A model generated the notes under the pieces. That model searched no databases. It saw only the letters and a program-made list of their open reading frames with translations, and was not told the origin of the DNA. Of a stretch of 64,000 nt of DNA, positions 52,050-62,748 are shown in pieces; positions within the stretch are counted from its first letter, which is position 1, and each line of letters starts with the position of its first letter. Source of the DNA: an uncultured Opitutales bacterium (GTDB lineage Bacteria; Verrucomicrobiota; Verrucomicrobiia; Opitutales; Intestinicryptomonadaceae); the NCBI GenBank assembly GCA_900548275.1, contig URJY01000001.1, forward strand, positions 248,001 through 312,000, in the 5' to 3' direction. Position numbers and translations under genes: made by a program.

Positions 52050-55000
52050 CTACCAACCCATATAGCGGAATGGGTTGTCGCCTGTTATTATGTCGTCGAT
52101 GTAGTCGGGCATATAGAGGTTGTCGGGCTTGCCGCGCGTCAGCTTCAATGTCCCCGTGATTCTGCCAGTCGAGACGGGCTGTTTCGCGAAAACCGAAATT
52201 ACGTTGTCTTCGCCGAATTTAATCAGGTTTTCGGGGATGTCGTACTTTCGGTCGACAAGCCAGCCCTTCCACGGGTCGCCGTCGTAGCCGCCGACCTTTA
52301 CTCCATTGAAGTAGGTGTCGTCCTGCCCAACGATTCTCCCCACCTCGAGAACGATTTTATCCTTGCTCCAGTTCTTGGGGATGAACACGGTTTTGCGCAC
52401 CCAGTACGGTTTTTGGAACGGATATACGGGGTTTCCGAATTCGTCGCAATTATCGGGGAAGGAATAGTTCAGCCACGCGGAGTCGTCGAACTTTTCCGAT
52501 TCGGGATGTTTGCCGTTCAGTTGCGAGACCGTTGCGAAACGCCACGGAGTTTTCGAGAGCGAAATTTCCATTTTCGGCACGCCGCCCGCCATCAGCACCG
52601 TATCGTACTTGAACTTCGCGCCGAAGTTTGCGGCGACCTGCGAGAGTGTGCGGTACATTCTCCACGCGGTGTAGCGCAGATAGGTTTTACCCGCCGTGTC
52701 GAGTTCGTCGGGCAGAAGCGAGAACATAACCGCCGAGCCTTTGCCCGAGCGGAACACCGCCATTGTGCCGCCGCAAGTGTCCTTTGTGTCGAAGACTTTT
52801 GCGGGGATATTTGCGCGCGTGCGAACGTCGCTCCACGACAAACCGCGCAGTTCGTTCCAATTCGGGATGTCGAGCACTTTGTTTGTCGTGCCGTCTTTTT
52901 GGGCTATGCCGAAGCGTTTTGCCGCGGGGTTGCGTTCGATAAGTAGGAAGTTTGCGCCGCCGTCCATTGCCGCCTTAATCGCGTCGTCGGAAAGCTTCGA
53001 ACCTTCGCCGACAACGACCAAGCCCGACTTCGGCAGTTCCGCCGTTTCGACAAATTCGACGCCTATTTTTCCGAGCAGTTCCGCGCCGCGCTTGCCGCCG
53101 ATGTAGTATGTTTTCGCGTCGTCCGCCGCGGGTTCGCGGTCGGCGAGGTTCGAGATTATGCGCGAGAGCACTGCGTCGGCGACGGGGTCGGCTTCCGTTC
53201 TGCCGAGCAGGTCGAGTCCGCAGAAGACCACAACGCCCCTGCCGATTTTGCGTTCCATAAGCGGCGAGTAAGCCAAGTCGAATTCGCATTCGAGGATGGG
53301 AGTCCACCCCGCCCTATGCGGCTTTTCGAGAGACTGCGAGGCTACGCTGCCCCTGTTGCCCCAATGCCAACCGTAAAGCGGACGCTTGTCGCCGATGATT
53401 TCGGTGGTCGCCGTTTCGGGGGCGAATGTGCCCGCGCCGCGCCAGTCGCGGAAGTCTTCGGAGTCGAAGCCCGCGATGAACGGGTGGTCTTGCATTGTCA
53501 AAACGGGGAACACTCTGCGCGATATGAACTTCGAGGTTCTGAAGCCGCGAAGCTGCTCGAGTATTTCTTCGGGCTGCGAAAGAATCAGGACACTGCCGCC
53601 CTTTTCGGCAAATTCCACGACGTTTGCGGGAAGTTTTTTTGCATACGCGTTTTCGCAGAGGACAAGAAGCCCGCCATCGCATTTGCCGTCCCACGGAACG
53701 GTCAGGATTCCGAGCGCGTTGAGTGCCTTCGAGGTCTTACGCTGCGGGTCGAAAACCTTGACGGTTGTGCGCGGGAATTTTGTTTGCGGATATACCGTAA
53801 ACGCGAACTTATCGGCGTTTTCGATTCCGCCTACACCGCCTTTGATTTCGATTTCGCCGAGCGTCTTTTTGTCGGCTTTCGGCACGTCGAACGAGAACGG
53901 CACGAATGCGGTTTTGCCGACGGGCACAACGCCGTCGAGCTTGCCCGAGGCGATTTTTTTGCCGTCCAAAGTCGCCGTCCATTCGAGCGAGTACTTGGCG
54001 TTTTCGCGCAGGTCGTTCGTTATGACCGCCGTTTTTTCGACCTTGTCGCCGCCGTAGAAGTGGTGGGCTTTGTCGGTGAACGCTTCGGGCTTGCCGCCTA
54101 TCCACGCGAGCGCGTGTTTCTGGTTTTCGATGAGCGCGCGCCCCGACGCGTTGGGCTTTGCGCCGCCTTCAGCCATTCCGTAGAAGCCGCGCTTGGAGAC
54201 TTTCGGCGGCTGCCATCCGAGTGCGCCGTGCTTGAACGGCAGGTCTATCATGCCGTATTCGGGCACCCAACCGTACGCGTCGCGCCACGGAACCATTCCC
54301 CCCGGGATGCCCCACGCGCGCCAGCTGCGCCAAGTGTTTTTATTGAAGAGAGCCTGAAAATCCGCCATATTGTCGGCGAAGCGGAATTCGTCGGCTTCGT
54401 TCATCGGCTTCCACTCTTTCTTTGCTTTGATGTAGCCGTCGGAGACCATTTTGCGGTATGCGTCGGACTCGTTTTTATACGCCGCCGCCCCGAGGTACGG
54501 CGCGACGAATTCCGTAAGGAGCGGTTCGGACGAGTAGGAGTTGTAGGGGTTGCCTCTGTCGCGCACGAAATTGCCGAAGAACGGCGTGCCGAATTCGATT
54601 GCGCAGAACGGAACGTTGCCGTTTTTCGCCCAGTTCGAAAGCCACTCTTCGCGCTCCTGAAGCGGGATGAAGTCGATGTAGTGGTTGATTGAGTGGAAGT
54701 CGCCCGTGGTGCACGAGTGGTGTCCCGAAACGGGACGGGTTTGGTCGAACATCTTCATCGTGGCGACGAGCCTTTTACCCTGTGCGGGATTACTGTAATT
54801 AAGTGTAGGCAAAAGGTCTTCAACCATTCTGTAGCGCAAAGAATTGCCCAAGTTCATCGGGTTTGCCGCCGCGTTGTTCGGATATGTGTTCGGTAGCGTC
54901 ATCAACGCGATAACCGACGGGTTGTTGCGGATTTCCCTCCACTGGCGGATGAATCTGTCCGTCCACTTGGTGCGCGCGTCGACGTCGTTCCAATTCCAGT

Positions 55001-56213
55001 TGAAGTCGTCGCTACCCGCGTTTGCGGGGTACAGAATCAAAATGCCCTTTTCGTCGGCAAGCTCCGCCCAGACTTTTCGCGACTGAATGGAAGTTGCCGA
55101 ATGCGTCCACGGCCAAAGTTCGAACGCGTTGAAATTGCATTTCTTGAATGCGTCGAGCGAATTTGAAATCGCCTGACGCACGCCGCCCGTATCGCCCTCG
55201 AAGAAGTTATGCAACGGCATAAGGCGTACCCTCTTGCCGTTAAGCGAGAAGTGTTTGCCGTCTATCTTGAATTCCCTAAAGCCGAAGCGCGTCTTTGTCG
55301 TGTCGAGCGTTTTGCCGTTCTTTTTGAGCGAAATTTCGGCGAAATAAAGGTTGGGTTGGTTTACATCCCAAAGTTTGGGATTTTCCCATTTTTCGGAGAG
55401 TTTGACTTTCGGTTCGCCTGCGAGTGCGAATTCGCGCGAAAAGCGTTTTGCGACTTCGCCGTTTGCCGCGTCGACGATTTTTACGGAAACTTCGTAATCG
55501 CCGCTTTTGACGTTCTTCAGTTCCACATCCAAGTCGAGGCGCATATGTTCGACGCTTGTCTTGACGAAGACATCTTCGATTTGCGCGCCTTTGGGGCGCG
55601 ACAGCAGGAACACATCGCCGCTGATGCCGAGCATTCTCGAAAATGTCGGCTTTTTATCGTTCTTTTTCGGCGCGGGTTTGTCGTTAAGCAGTTGCGGCGG
55701 ATAGAAATACGAGCCCATTTGAAGCGCGATTGAAGCCGTTTTGCCCGCCGTAACGAACTTCGAAATGTCAAGCTCCTCCGCGGGGTATATTATGTTGCCG
55801 ACTTCCTTTCCGTCGACGAAAACGCGCGCGCCAGTCATAACGTTTTCGATTCGCAGGACGATTTCACCATTCCACTGTTCGGGAATGTCTATATTGCGGC
55901 GAAGCCAGAAACGTTCGGTTTTGTTTTTCCAACGGGAGGTATTTTTTTGTTCCACAATCCCCGGCGACGAGTTGCTCTTGAACGTGAATCCGGGAACGAG
56001 CATTTTGCCCCATTCTTCGGCGGGCGGCAACGCCTCGCCGAAAGTTGCCACGGGCGCGCATTCCCACACGCCGTTTAGCACGATTTGCGACCTCTTTGAC
56101 GTTATTTTCTCAACGGGCGAAGCCGATGGAGTAAGTTCCAGCCTCGAGTCCGCCGAATATGCCGCCGCCGTTGCCGCGGCGAGTATCCCCAGAATTTTTA
56201 CAAGTTTCATCAT
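52050..56213 (-). CDS. Giant secreted GH2-like protein with unusual active site
   Basis: A 1387-residue protein with a Sec signal (MMKLVKILGILAAATAAAYS, cleavage before ADS or nearby). The N-terminal half follows GH2 architecture: a jelly-roll sugar-binding domain (WKNKTERFWLRRNIDIPEQW), an Ig-like domain, then the TIM barrel (GKHFSLNGKRVRLMPLHNFF). FCAIEFGTPFFGNF has a candidate nucleophile Glu near residue 540. The acid/base block that normally reads NHPSVIxWSxGNE is NNPSVIALMTLPN near residue 435, without the Glu. The C-terminal 700 residues contain a galactosidase-type domain with class I glutamine-amidotransferase-like features (GGLLVLCENAYAKKL) and a final jelly-roll. An AAGGA ribosome binding site precedes the start. 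The substrate is unknown. Confidence 0.78.
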   Translation of the reverse strand: MMKLVKILGILAAATAAAYSADSRLELTPSASPVEKITSKRSQIVLNGVWECAPVATFGEALPPAEEWGKMLVPGFTFKSNSSPGIVEQKNTSRWKNKTERFWLRRNIDIPEQWNGEIVLRIENVMTGARVFVDGKEVGNIIYPAEELDISKFVTAGKTASIALQMGSYFYPPQLLNDKPAPKKNDKKPTFSRMLGISGDVFLLSRPKGAQIEDVFVKTSVEHMRLDLDVELKNVKSGDYEVSVKIVDAANGEVAKRFSREFALAGEPKVKLSEKWENPKLWDVNQPNLYFAEISLKKNGKTLDTTKTRFGFREFKIDGKHFSLNGKRVRLMPLHNFFEGDTGGVRQAISNSLDAFKKCNFNAFELWPWTHSATSIQSRKVWAELADEKGILILYPANAGSDDFNWNWNDVDARTKWTDRFIRQWREIRNNPSVIALMTLPNTYPNNAAANPMNLGNSLRYRMVEDLLPTLNYSNPAQGKRLVATMKMFDQTRPVSGHHSCTTGDFHSINHYIDFIPLQEREEWLSNWAKNGNVPFCAIEFGTPFFGNFVRDRGNPYNSYSSEPLLTEFVAPYLGAAAYKNESDAYRKMVSDGYIKAKKEWKPMNEADEFRFADNMADFQALFNKNTWRSWRAWGIPGGMVPWRDAYGWVPEYGMIDLPFKHGALGWQPPKVSKRGFYGMAEGGAKPNASGRALIENQKHALAWIGGKPEAFTDKAHHFYGGDKVEKTAVITNDLRENAKYSLEWTATLDGKKIASGKLDGVVPVGKTAFVPFSFDVPKADKKTLGEIEIKGGVGGIENADKFAFTVYPQTKFPRTTVKVFDPQRKTSKALNALGILTVPWDGKCDGGLLVLCENAYAKKLPANVVEFAEKGGSVLILSQPEEILEQLRGFRTSKFISRRVFPVLTMQDHPFIAGFDSEDFRDWRGAGTFAPETATTEIIGDKRPLYGWHWGNRGSVASQSLEKPHRAGWTPILECEFDLAYSPLMERKIGRGVVVFCGLDLLGRTEADPVADAVLSRIISNLADREPAADDAKTYYIGGKRGAELLGKIGVEFVETAELPKSGLVVVGEGSKLSDDAIKAAMDGGANFLLIERNPAAKRFGIAQKDGTTNKVLDIPNWNELRGLSWSDVRTRANIPAKVFDTKDTCGGTMAVFRSGKGSAVMFSLLPDELDTAGKTYLRYTAWRMYRTLSQVAANFGAKFKYDTVLMAGGVPKMEISLSKTPWRFATVSQLNGKHPESEKFDDSAWLNYSFPDNCDEFGNPVYPFQKPYWVRKTVFIPKNWSKDKIVLEVGRIVGQDDTYFNGVKVGGYDGDPWKGWLVDRKYDIPENLIKFGEDNVISVFAKQPVSTGRITGTLKLTRGKPDNLYMPDYIDDIITGDNPFRYMGW

Positions 56214-56356
56214 ATATTTTTTCCTTTTTAGACCGCCGAACGGGCGGCAGATACATCACACAGTTGATGCAGACAAACTAACACCCCGAACTTTCTTGTA
56301 AAGTTCAAATGGCGTTTTTTTTGGTAAACAGTTTAATTTTTGCAAACCGTTGACAC

Positions 56357-56383
56357 AAAAAAACTCCGCACAATGCGGAGTTT
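56357..56383 (-). terminator. Terminator of sucCD
   Basis: A 10-bp stem (56361-56370 with 56374-56383; AAACTCCGCA) with a 3-base loop and a T7 run on the minus strand, 28 bases after the sucD stop. Confidence 0.9.
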
Positions 56384-56410
56384 GCATATTTAGTCTTTCG
56401 ACGGAATGTA

Positions 56411-57295
56411 TTACATCTTGCCCCAATGCTTGAGGAGCGTTTCGCCGATGACCGACGGGGTATCGGCAACCGCGATGCCAGCGTCCTTGAGGGCGTTGAT
56501 TTTGTCTTCCGCGCCGCCCGATTTGCCCGAGACGATTGCGCCTGCGTGGCCCATTCTGCGACCCTTCGGAGCCGTACGACCCGCGATGAACGCCGCAACG
56601 GGCTTCTTGCAGTTTGCCTTCAGCCATTCGGCCGCGATTTGTTCGCCGTTGCCGCCGATTTCGCCGATCATAACGATTGCGTCTGTCTGCGGGTCGTCGT
56701 TGAACATTTTTACGGCGTCGAGGTGGCTTGTGCCATTGATGGGGTCGCCGCCGATGCCGATAACCGTGCTCTGACCGTATCCGAGGCAGGTGAGCTGCCA
56801 AACGGCTTCGTAGGTAAGAGTGCCCGAACGGCTTACTACGCCGACATTACCGGGTTTGTGAATGTAGCCGGGCATAATGCCGATTTTGCATTCGCCGGGG
56901 GTGATGATACCGGGGCAGTTCGGACCGATAAGGCGCGAGACGCAGTCTTTCTGCATAAGGCGCGACTTTACGATAGCCATATCCTTTACGGGAATGCCTT
57001 CGGTGATGCAGATGATAAGGGGAATCTTTGCGTCGATAGCCTCGATGATTGCGTCGGCAGCGAACGGCGGCGGAACGTAGATAACGCACGCATTTGCGCC
57101 TTCCTTGCTTACGGATTCCGCAATCGTGTTGAAGACGGGAACCTTTTCGTCGAACAGTTGACCGCCCTTGCCGGGGGTAACGCCCGCGACGATGTTTGTG
57201 CCGTATTCAATGCACTGGCGTGTGTGGAATGCGCCCGTGTTGCCTGTAATACCGCTTACGACGACTCTTGTATCTTTGTTTACGAGTACGCTCAT
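56411..57295 (-). CDS. sucD: Succinate-CoA ligase, alpha subunit
   Basis: A 294-residue subunit. It carries the CoA-binding Rossmann domain (RVVVSGITGNTGAFHTRQCI), GVTPGKGG, IGPNCPGIITPGECKIGIMP and the phospho-histidine segment RMGHAGAIVSGKSG. It catalyses the substrate-level phosphorylation step of the citric acid cycle, succinyl-CoA to succinate, or the reverse in propionate or succinate-forming anaerobes. It lies 19 bases after sucC. Confidence 0.97.
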   Translation of the reverse strand: MSVLVNKDTRVVVSGITGNTGAFHTRQCIEYGTNIVAGVTPGKGGQLFDEKVPVFNTIAESVSKEGANACVIYVPPPFAADAIIEAIDAKIPLIICITEGIPVKDMAIVKSRLMQKDCVSRLIGPNCPGIITPGECKIGIMPGYIHKPGNVGVVSRSGTLTYEAVWQLTCLGYGQSTVIGIGGDPINGTSHLDAVKMFNDDPQTDAIVMIGEIGGNGEQIAAEWLKANCKKPVAAFIAGRTAPKGRRMGHAGAIVSGKSGGAEDKINALKDAGIAVADTPSVIGETLLKHWGKM

Positions 57296-57314
57296 TTTTA
57301 TATCGAATTAAAGG

Positions 57315-58508
<1,194 letters not shown>

Positions 58509-58892
58509 TTTGTCTAATTTTGACTGTTTTAACTAAATGAAGTAAATAGTTTGTATTACAAAACATAAAAAAATAACAAAAGAGGACGAAAAGCGTTTGT
58601 CCGAATTGCCTTTTCTGCTACCTTATTGTCTATCTGTGATACCCCATCCCGCCGCCTTTGCAAGTTTTTTTTAACTTTTTTTTCGAAGTACGATAAGCTC
58701 CTCAATCGTTTGACGTGTCGAACGGGCAAAATTGCCGCGCATTTTCGGCGTTTGGGTGGATTGTATTTAAAACGGAAGTTTATATATACAGGGGCGTATT
58801 GCCGTTCCACGCTTTCCGCCGCAGCCACGCCCTATTTTCGGCTTGAAAAATCGGCGGCGGCGTGATTTGCTCGTCGGCGAAAAATTAAGACT
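58509..58892. other. 384-base divergent intergenic region
   Basis: This gap separates sucC (minus) from the MscS-family gene (plus). It is AT-rich near sucC, including poly-A/T tracts at 58560-58575 and 58660-58685, and more GC-rich toward the channel gene. I see no RNA gene or convincing coding region. A 79-codon open frame at 58626-58865 has no homology I can recognise. Both promoters must lie here, but no element matched consensus well enough to mark. Confidence 0.6.
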
Positions 58893-60236
58893 ATGTCGAC
58901 GATTTCATACATCAAAAAATTCACATCCGTATTGATTGCGTTTTTCGCGGTGGCTTTTGCACCCGAACTTTGCTTCGCCCAGACCCAACAGGCGGCACAG
59001 GCGGCGACTCAGTCCCCGACGGCGCAGGTTGCCGCCGAACAAAAAACGGACAGTCAGCAGCTCCTCGAAAAAATCAAGTACAACGGCGACGAAGACAGGC
59101 ACAATCTGCGCGTGCTCGCCCGCACAACGGTAAGGTTCGTGCACGACAACGTTTCGCCCGACCTCGCCGACATTCTCGCAAAAAAGGTCTGCGGCGTGCG
59201 CGTAATTTCGCCCGTTTTGGGGTTGATTCTGATTTTCGCCGCGTGGGCGTTGCAGCACTTCTTTATCGCGTTCATATTCAACCTGATTTTCCGCACGAAG
59301 AACAAGGAGACCGTCAAGGCGAGCCGCCTTTTGCTTGCAAAGTTGCGCCATCCAATTTCGTGGTTCGTGATTTTGGTGGCGACCGACGCGGCGGTTTTGC
59401 TGCTTTCGCATTCGCCCGATTTCACGTTTACGGTGCGCCGAATTTCTACGGTCTTCTTCTTCGTACTGCTCTGTTGGGTGCTGCGCATAATTTCCGACGC
59501 GTTCTTTAAAATGCTCGAAGAGCGTATGACCGTTCAATACGCGGCGACGAAAAACCTGCTCGACCTCGGCAGTCGCATAACAAAATACGCAATATACACT
59601 TTCACGTTCCTTGTGGTTCTCGACACGCTTGGGGCGAACATCACGGCGGTTGTCGCCTCTCTGGGTATCGGCGGCGCGGCGTTGGCCTTTGCATCAAAAG
59701 ATACAATCGCGAACTTCTTCGGTTCGATGTCCCTGATTATGGACAAGCCCTTTATGGTCGGCGACTGGATTACAACGGTCGGAATCGAGGGCACTGTGGA
59801 ATACATCGGCTTCCGCTCCACGCGCATTCGCACCTTCCCGCGCACGGTTGTGAGCATTCCGAATTCGGTTCTGGCGAACGCGACAGTCGAAAACTGGTCG
59901 AAGCGCAACAAACGCCGCGTTACGATGACAATCGGGTTGACGTACGACACGACCGCCGACCAGCTCGAGCAGATTGTGGGCGACATCAAAAAGCTTTTGC
60001 GCGAAAATCCGAAAGTCGACAGCTCCGACATCCGCGTATCGTTCGCGAACTTCGGTGAGTCGTCGCTCGACATCTCCGTGCTCTACTACGTTTTCGACCT
60101 CAACGCGATTCCTTTCGGCGAAAGGGTTCAGGAGATAAACTTGGCGATTATGCGTGCGGTGCAAAGCCGCGGACTTTCGTTCGCATTCCCGTCGCGTTCG
60201 CTGTATGTCGAAACGATGCCGAAAGCGGAAAAATAA
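58893..60236 (+). CDS. MscS-family mechanosensitive channel
   Basis: A 447-residue protein. It has an N-terminal signal peptide (to about residue 29, ending FA before QTQQ) and a Gln/Ala-rich periplasmic linker. Four to five membrane helices follow, the last being the MscS pore helix VVASLGIGGAALAFASKD, then ANFFGSMSLIMDKPF, GDWITT and the cytoplasmic beta domain (GTVEYIGFRSTRIRTF) with the alpha/beta C-terminal domain. It is expected to release solutes under osmotic downshock. The extra N-terminal periplasmic region and helices place it with the larger MscS-like proteins (YbdG/MSL types). It is followed by a phosphoesterase gene with its own promoter. Confidence 0.93.
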   Translation: MSTISYIKKFTSVLIAFFAVAFAPELCFAQTQQAAQAATQSPTAQVAAEQKTDSQQLLEKIKYNGDEDRHNLRVLARTTVRFVHDNVSPDLADILAKKVCGVRVISPVLGLILIFAAWALQHFFIAFIFNLIFRTKNKETVKASRLLLAKLRHPISWFVILVATDAAVLLLSHSPDFTFTVRRISTVFFFVLLCWVLRIISDAFFKMLEERMTVQYAATKNLLDLGSRITKYAIYTFTFLVVLDTLGANITAVVASLGIGGAALAFASKDTIANFFGSMSLIMDKPFMVGDWITTVGIEGTVEYIGFRSTRIRTFPRTVVSIPNSVLANATVENWSKRNKRRVTMTIGLTYDTTADQLEQIVGDIKKLLRENPKVDSSDIRVSFANFGESSLDISVLYYVFDLNAIPFGERVQEINLAIMRAVQSRGLSFAFPSRSLYVETMPKAEK

Positions 60237-60313
60237 CATCGCCCCAAACGGCAATTTCCGAAAACGAGGGTTTGAATCGCCCGCGTTTTTTTGTCCCCGC
60301 CGCAAAAAAAGGA

Positions 60314-60342
60314 TTGACCGTTTTAATACGATTTTTTACATT
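60314..60342 (+). promoter_or_regulatory. Promoter of the phosphoesterase gene
   Basis: TTGACC (60314-60319), 17-base spacer, TACATT (60337-60342), ten bases before the ATG at 60353. The -35 matches consensus at five of six bases and the -10 at four of six. The leader is very short. Confidence 0.5.
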
Positions 60343-60352
60343 TAAACCGTCT

Positions 60353-61507
60353 ATGGGAAAATATATTGCAACGCTTTCTTTCCTCGTTCCGCTTCTGGCG
60401 TCGGGGGCAATCAAAATAGTCTGCGGGCCGATTCTTCAAAATGTCGGCGAAGACTCGGCAACGATTGTGTGGGCAACCGACGCCGACGCGATGTCGTGGG
60501 TGGAAGTCGCACCCGCCGACGGCTCGCACTTCTACGCAAAAGAACGCCCTAAATTTTTCGACGCGCCGATGGGCAAAAAGCAAATCGGTAAACTCCACAA
60601 GGTTACCGTCAAGGGACTCGAAAAAGGCAAAAAATACAATTACCGCGTATTCTCGCGCGAAGTTACCGGCACGGAGTATACAAACATTTTCTACGGCAAA
60701 GTCGCCTCCACAAGAGTGTATCAAAGAATCCCCCCGACACTGGAAACGCTCGACAACTCGAAGAAGGGAATGAAGTTTTCGGTCGTAAACGACATCCACG
60801 GCGACAACGAAAAGCTCAAAGCCCTGCTCTCGACCGCCGAAAACGACGACTTCCTTGTTTTCAACGGCGATATGGTAACCTCTATTATGAGCTCGCCCCA
60901 ACAGCTCTACAAAGACTTTCTGCTGACCGCAACCGAAGCGACGAAATCGTCGAAGCCGATTCTGTTCTCGCGCGGCAATCACGAAACGCGCGGCAACCAC
61001 TCGGAAAGCTATATGGACTACTTCCCGACGAATACGGGAAAGCCCTACTACACCAAGAAAATCCGCGACGCATTCTTTGTCTTCCTCGACTCGGGCGAAG
61101 ACAAGCCCGATAACGACATAGAATATTCCGATTCCGCCGACTTCGACAACTACAGAATCGAACAGGCAAAATGGCTCGCCGAAGTTTTGGAAAGCCCCGA
61201 CTACAAAAACGCGACATATAAAATCGTTGTAGTCCACATTCCGCCGTCGTGGGGCGACTGGCACGGCTCGATACACTTCCGCAAGGTCTTCGCGCCCGTC
61301 CTCAAGGGAAAGAAGGTCGATTTGTATTTGAGCGGACACCTGCACGAATACGCATTCTACCCCGCCGACGAAAACTTCGACGCGCCGAACATCGCAAATT
61401 CGAACACGGAAATAATGAACATCTCGCTCGAAAACGATACGATTACGGTAAAATTCAAAAACGTTGACGGCAAACAGTCGCGCCCCGACTTCGTGATAAA
61501 GAAATAA
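60353..61507 (+). CDS. Secreted purple-acid-phosphatase-like metallophosphoesterase
   Basis: A 384-residue protein with a Sec signal (MGKYIATLSFLVPLLASG). The N-terminal Fn3-like domain (KIVCGPILQNVGEDSATIVW) is typical of purple acid phosphatases. The catalytic calcineurin-like domain carries all metal motifs: NDIHGD (Asp147, His149), FNGDM, RGNHE (Gly208-Glu211), VVVHIPPSWG and SGHLHE (His329, His331). It should hydrolyse phosphomonoesters or diesters in the periplasm or outside the cell. The start at 60353 gives the signal peptide; the 27-residue extension was rejected. It converges on the ycjF-like gene across a terminator. Confidence 0.92.
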   Translation: MGKYIATLSFLVPLLASGAIKIVCGPILQNVGEDSATIVWATDADAMSWVEVAPADGSHFYAKERPKFFDAPMGKKQIGKLHKVTVKGLEKGKKYNYRVFSREVTGTEYTNIFYGKVASTRVYQRIPPTLETLDNSKKGMKFSVVNDIHGDNEKLKALLSTAENDDFLVFNGDMVTSIMSSPQQLYKDFLLTATEATKSSKPILFSRGNHETRGNHSESYMDYFPTNTGKPYYTKKIRDAFFVFLDSGEDKPDNDIEYSDSADFDNYRIEQAKWLAEVLESPDYKNATYKIVVVHIPPSWGDWHGSIHFRKVFAPVLKGKKVDLYLSGHLHEYAFYPADENFDAPNIANSNTEIMNISLENDTITVKFKNVDGKQSRPDFVIKK

Positions 61508-61520
61508 CTTTCAAATCACA

Positions 61521-61568
61521 AAAAACAAAAAGCGCACGGGAAGTAAAATCCGCGCGCTTTTTGTTTCG
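61521..61568. terminator. Bidirectional terminator
   Basis: A 13-bp stem (61523-61535 with 61554-61566; AAACAAAAAGCGC) between convergent genes. A- and T-rich outer arms allow use on both strands. Confidence 0.88.
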
Positions 61569-61576
61569 CTCGTTTG

Positions 61577-62728
61577 TTATTCTTTTACAATGCAAAGCGA
61601 GTTGATTGTATATTTTCCCAAGCGATGCAGTAAAAAGGCATTTATTACGCCTTCGGCTGCTTTCCCCGATATTTTCGAAAGTATTTTTGCCGAAAACTGG
61701 GTTCCAATCGAGTCCTTGAGAATATCCACAAGTTCTCCCGTATATTCGGTATAATCCGAGGCTATACCCGAGAAATAAATGTTGAATATCGCCTTTGAAA
61801 ATATTTGAACCGTGATGAAGTTCGACGGTCTTTTGCGTCCAAAAATTTCGAAAATATCGCTGATTAACTGTAGCGAATAATAAACTACAATCATTCTGTC
61901 GATAATCGAAAACGGACAAAGAGCCGTCAAGGAGGCAACTCTAATGCAGTATACATTTTTTCTTTTTCCGGCAATTTTCTTCAATTCGCCCTGAAAGTTT
62001 TTATAACTTTCGAGCCACTCTCGGGTAGTGCTTCCCCCCTGCTCGAGTTCCTCTTTTTGCGCCATTAAATCGTTAATCGTACTTGTTTTTTTCTCGGGGT
62101 CTTTCTCGACGACATACTTCGAAAGTTTCTCTCTGGAAATACCGTTCAGTACGGACAGGCATCTGTTTTTCGCAGACACCAGTTTTTCGGGCGAGTTGTA
62201 GGACGACAAAGAAAGAGGCGGCTCGCCCAGCTTTACTTCCTCGAATCCGTTCCAGATTTTCCGACAAACAAATGCGATTGTGCCGAAAAATACAAACAAT
62301 GCCGCATAGCAAAAATACTTGATAAACGGCGGCATATCGGAGACGTCTTTCGCAAATCGAACAACGTCGAAAAGTATCAAAAGCCCCAGTATGCACGCAA
62401 CGACAATCAATAAATACTTGAAAGCCCCGAGAAGAAAACCGCCCGATTGAGAAGTGTCGATTTGGGCGTCCCCAGTTTCGTCGCGATATTTTTGATTTAT
62501 TTCCTCCTGTGTTATTTCCGCCCGAGCGACCACATAGGACGACGACTCAAAAGAGTCTTCATCGTTCGGACGGAGATTTTCCTCCGATGGGGAAACAAAC
62601 GTTTCGGCGGGCTTTTTCGAAGTTTCCGTTCTTGCGGGTTGCTCTTTTTGCAACCTATCGCTTACGTTGAAATCGGCGCAACTTCCGCGTTCAAAAGAAT
62701 CGTTTTCCCTGTTTTCGATATCTTCCAT
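61577..62728 (-). CDS. YcjF-like DUF697 membrane protein
   Basis: A 383-residue protein. The first 90 residues are hydrophilic and acidic (SPSEENLRPNDEDSFES). Two membrane helices follow (about residues 102-125 and 135-157), and the C-terminal half is DUF697: VASLTALCPFSIIDRMIVVY, LQLISDIFEIFGRKRPSN and the terminal AAEGVINAFLLHRLGKYTIN. This architecture matches E. coli YcjF. It starts 20 bases after the stop of the ycjX-like gene, the same pairing and order as in E. coli, where ycjXF follows the phage-shock genes. It probably forms a membrane complex with the YcjX-like NTPase. Confidence 0.82.
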   Translation of the reverse strand: MEDIENRENDSFERGSCADFNVSDRLQKEQPARTETSKKPAETFVSPSEENLRPNDEDSFESSSYVVARAEITQEEINQKYRDETGDAQIDTSQSGGFLLGAFKYLLIVVACILGLLILFDVVRFAKDVSDMPPFIKYFCYAALFVFFGTIAFVCRKIWNGFEEVKLGEPPLSLSSYNSPEKLVSAKNRCLSVLNGISREKLSKYVVEKDPEKKTSTINDLMAQKEELEQGGSTTREWLESYKNFQGELKKIAGKRKNVYCIRVASLTALCPFSIIDRMIVVYYSLQLISDIFEIFGRKRPSNFITVQIFSKAIFNIYFSGIASDYTEYTGELVDILKDSIGTQFSAKILSKISGKAAEGVINAFLLHRLGKYTINSLCIVKE

Positions 62729-62748
62729 ACCGTGCCTATTATTTGATA

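Noticed and set aside
53316..54692. 458-codon plus-strand open frame
   Set aside because: It is the shadow of the GH2-like gene.
58626..58865. 79-codon open frame in the sucC-mscS gap
   Set aside because: It has no ribosome binding site, no recognisable motif and mixed composition; promoter DNA is more likely.
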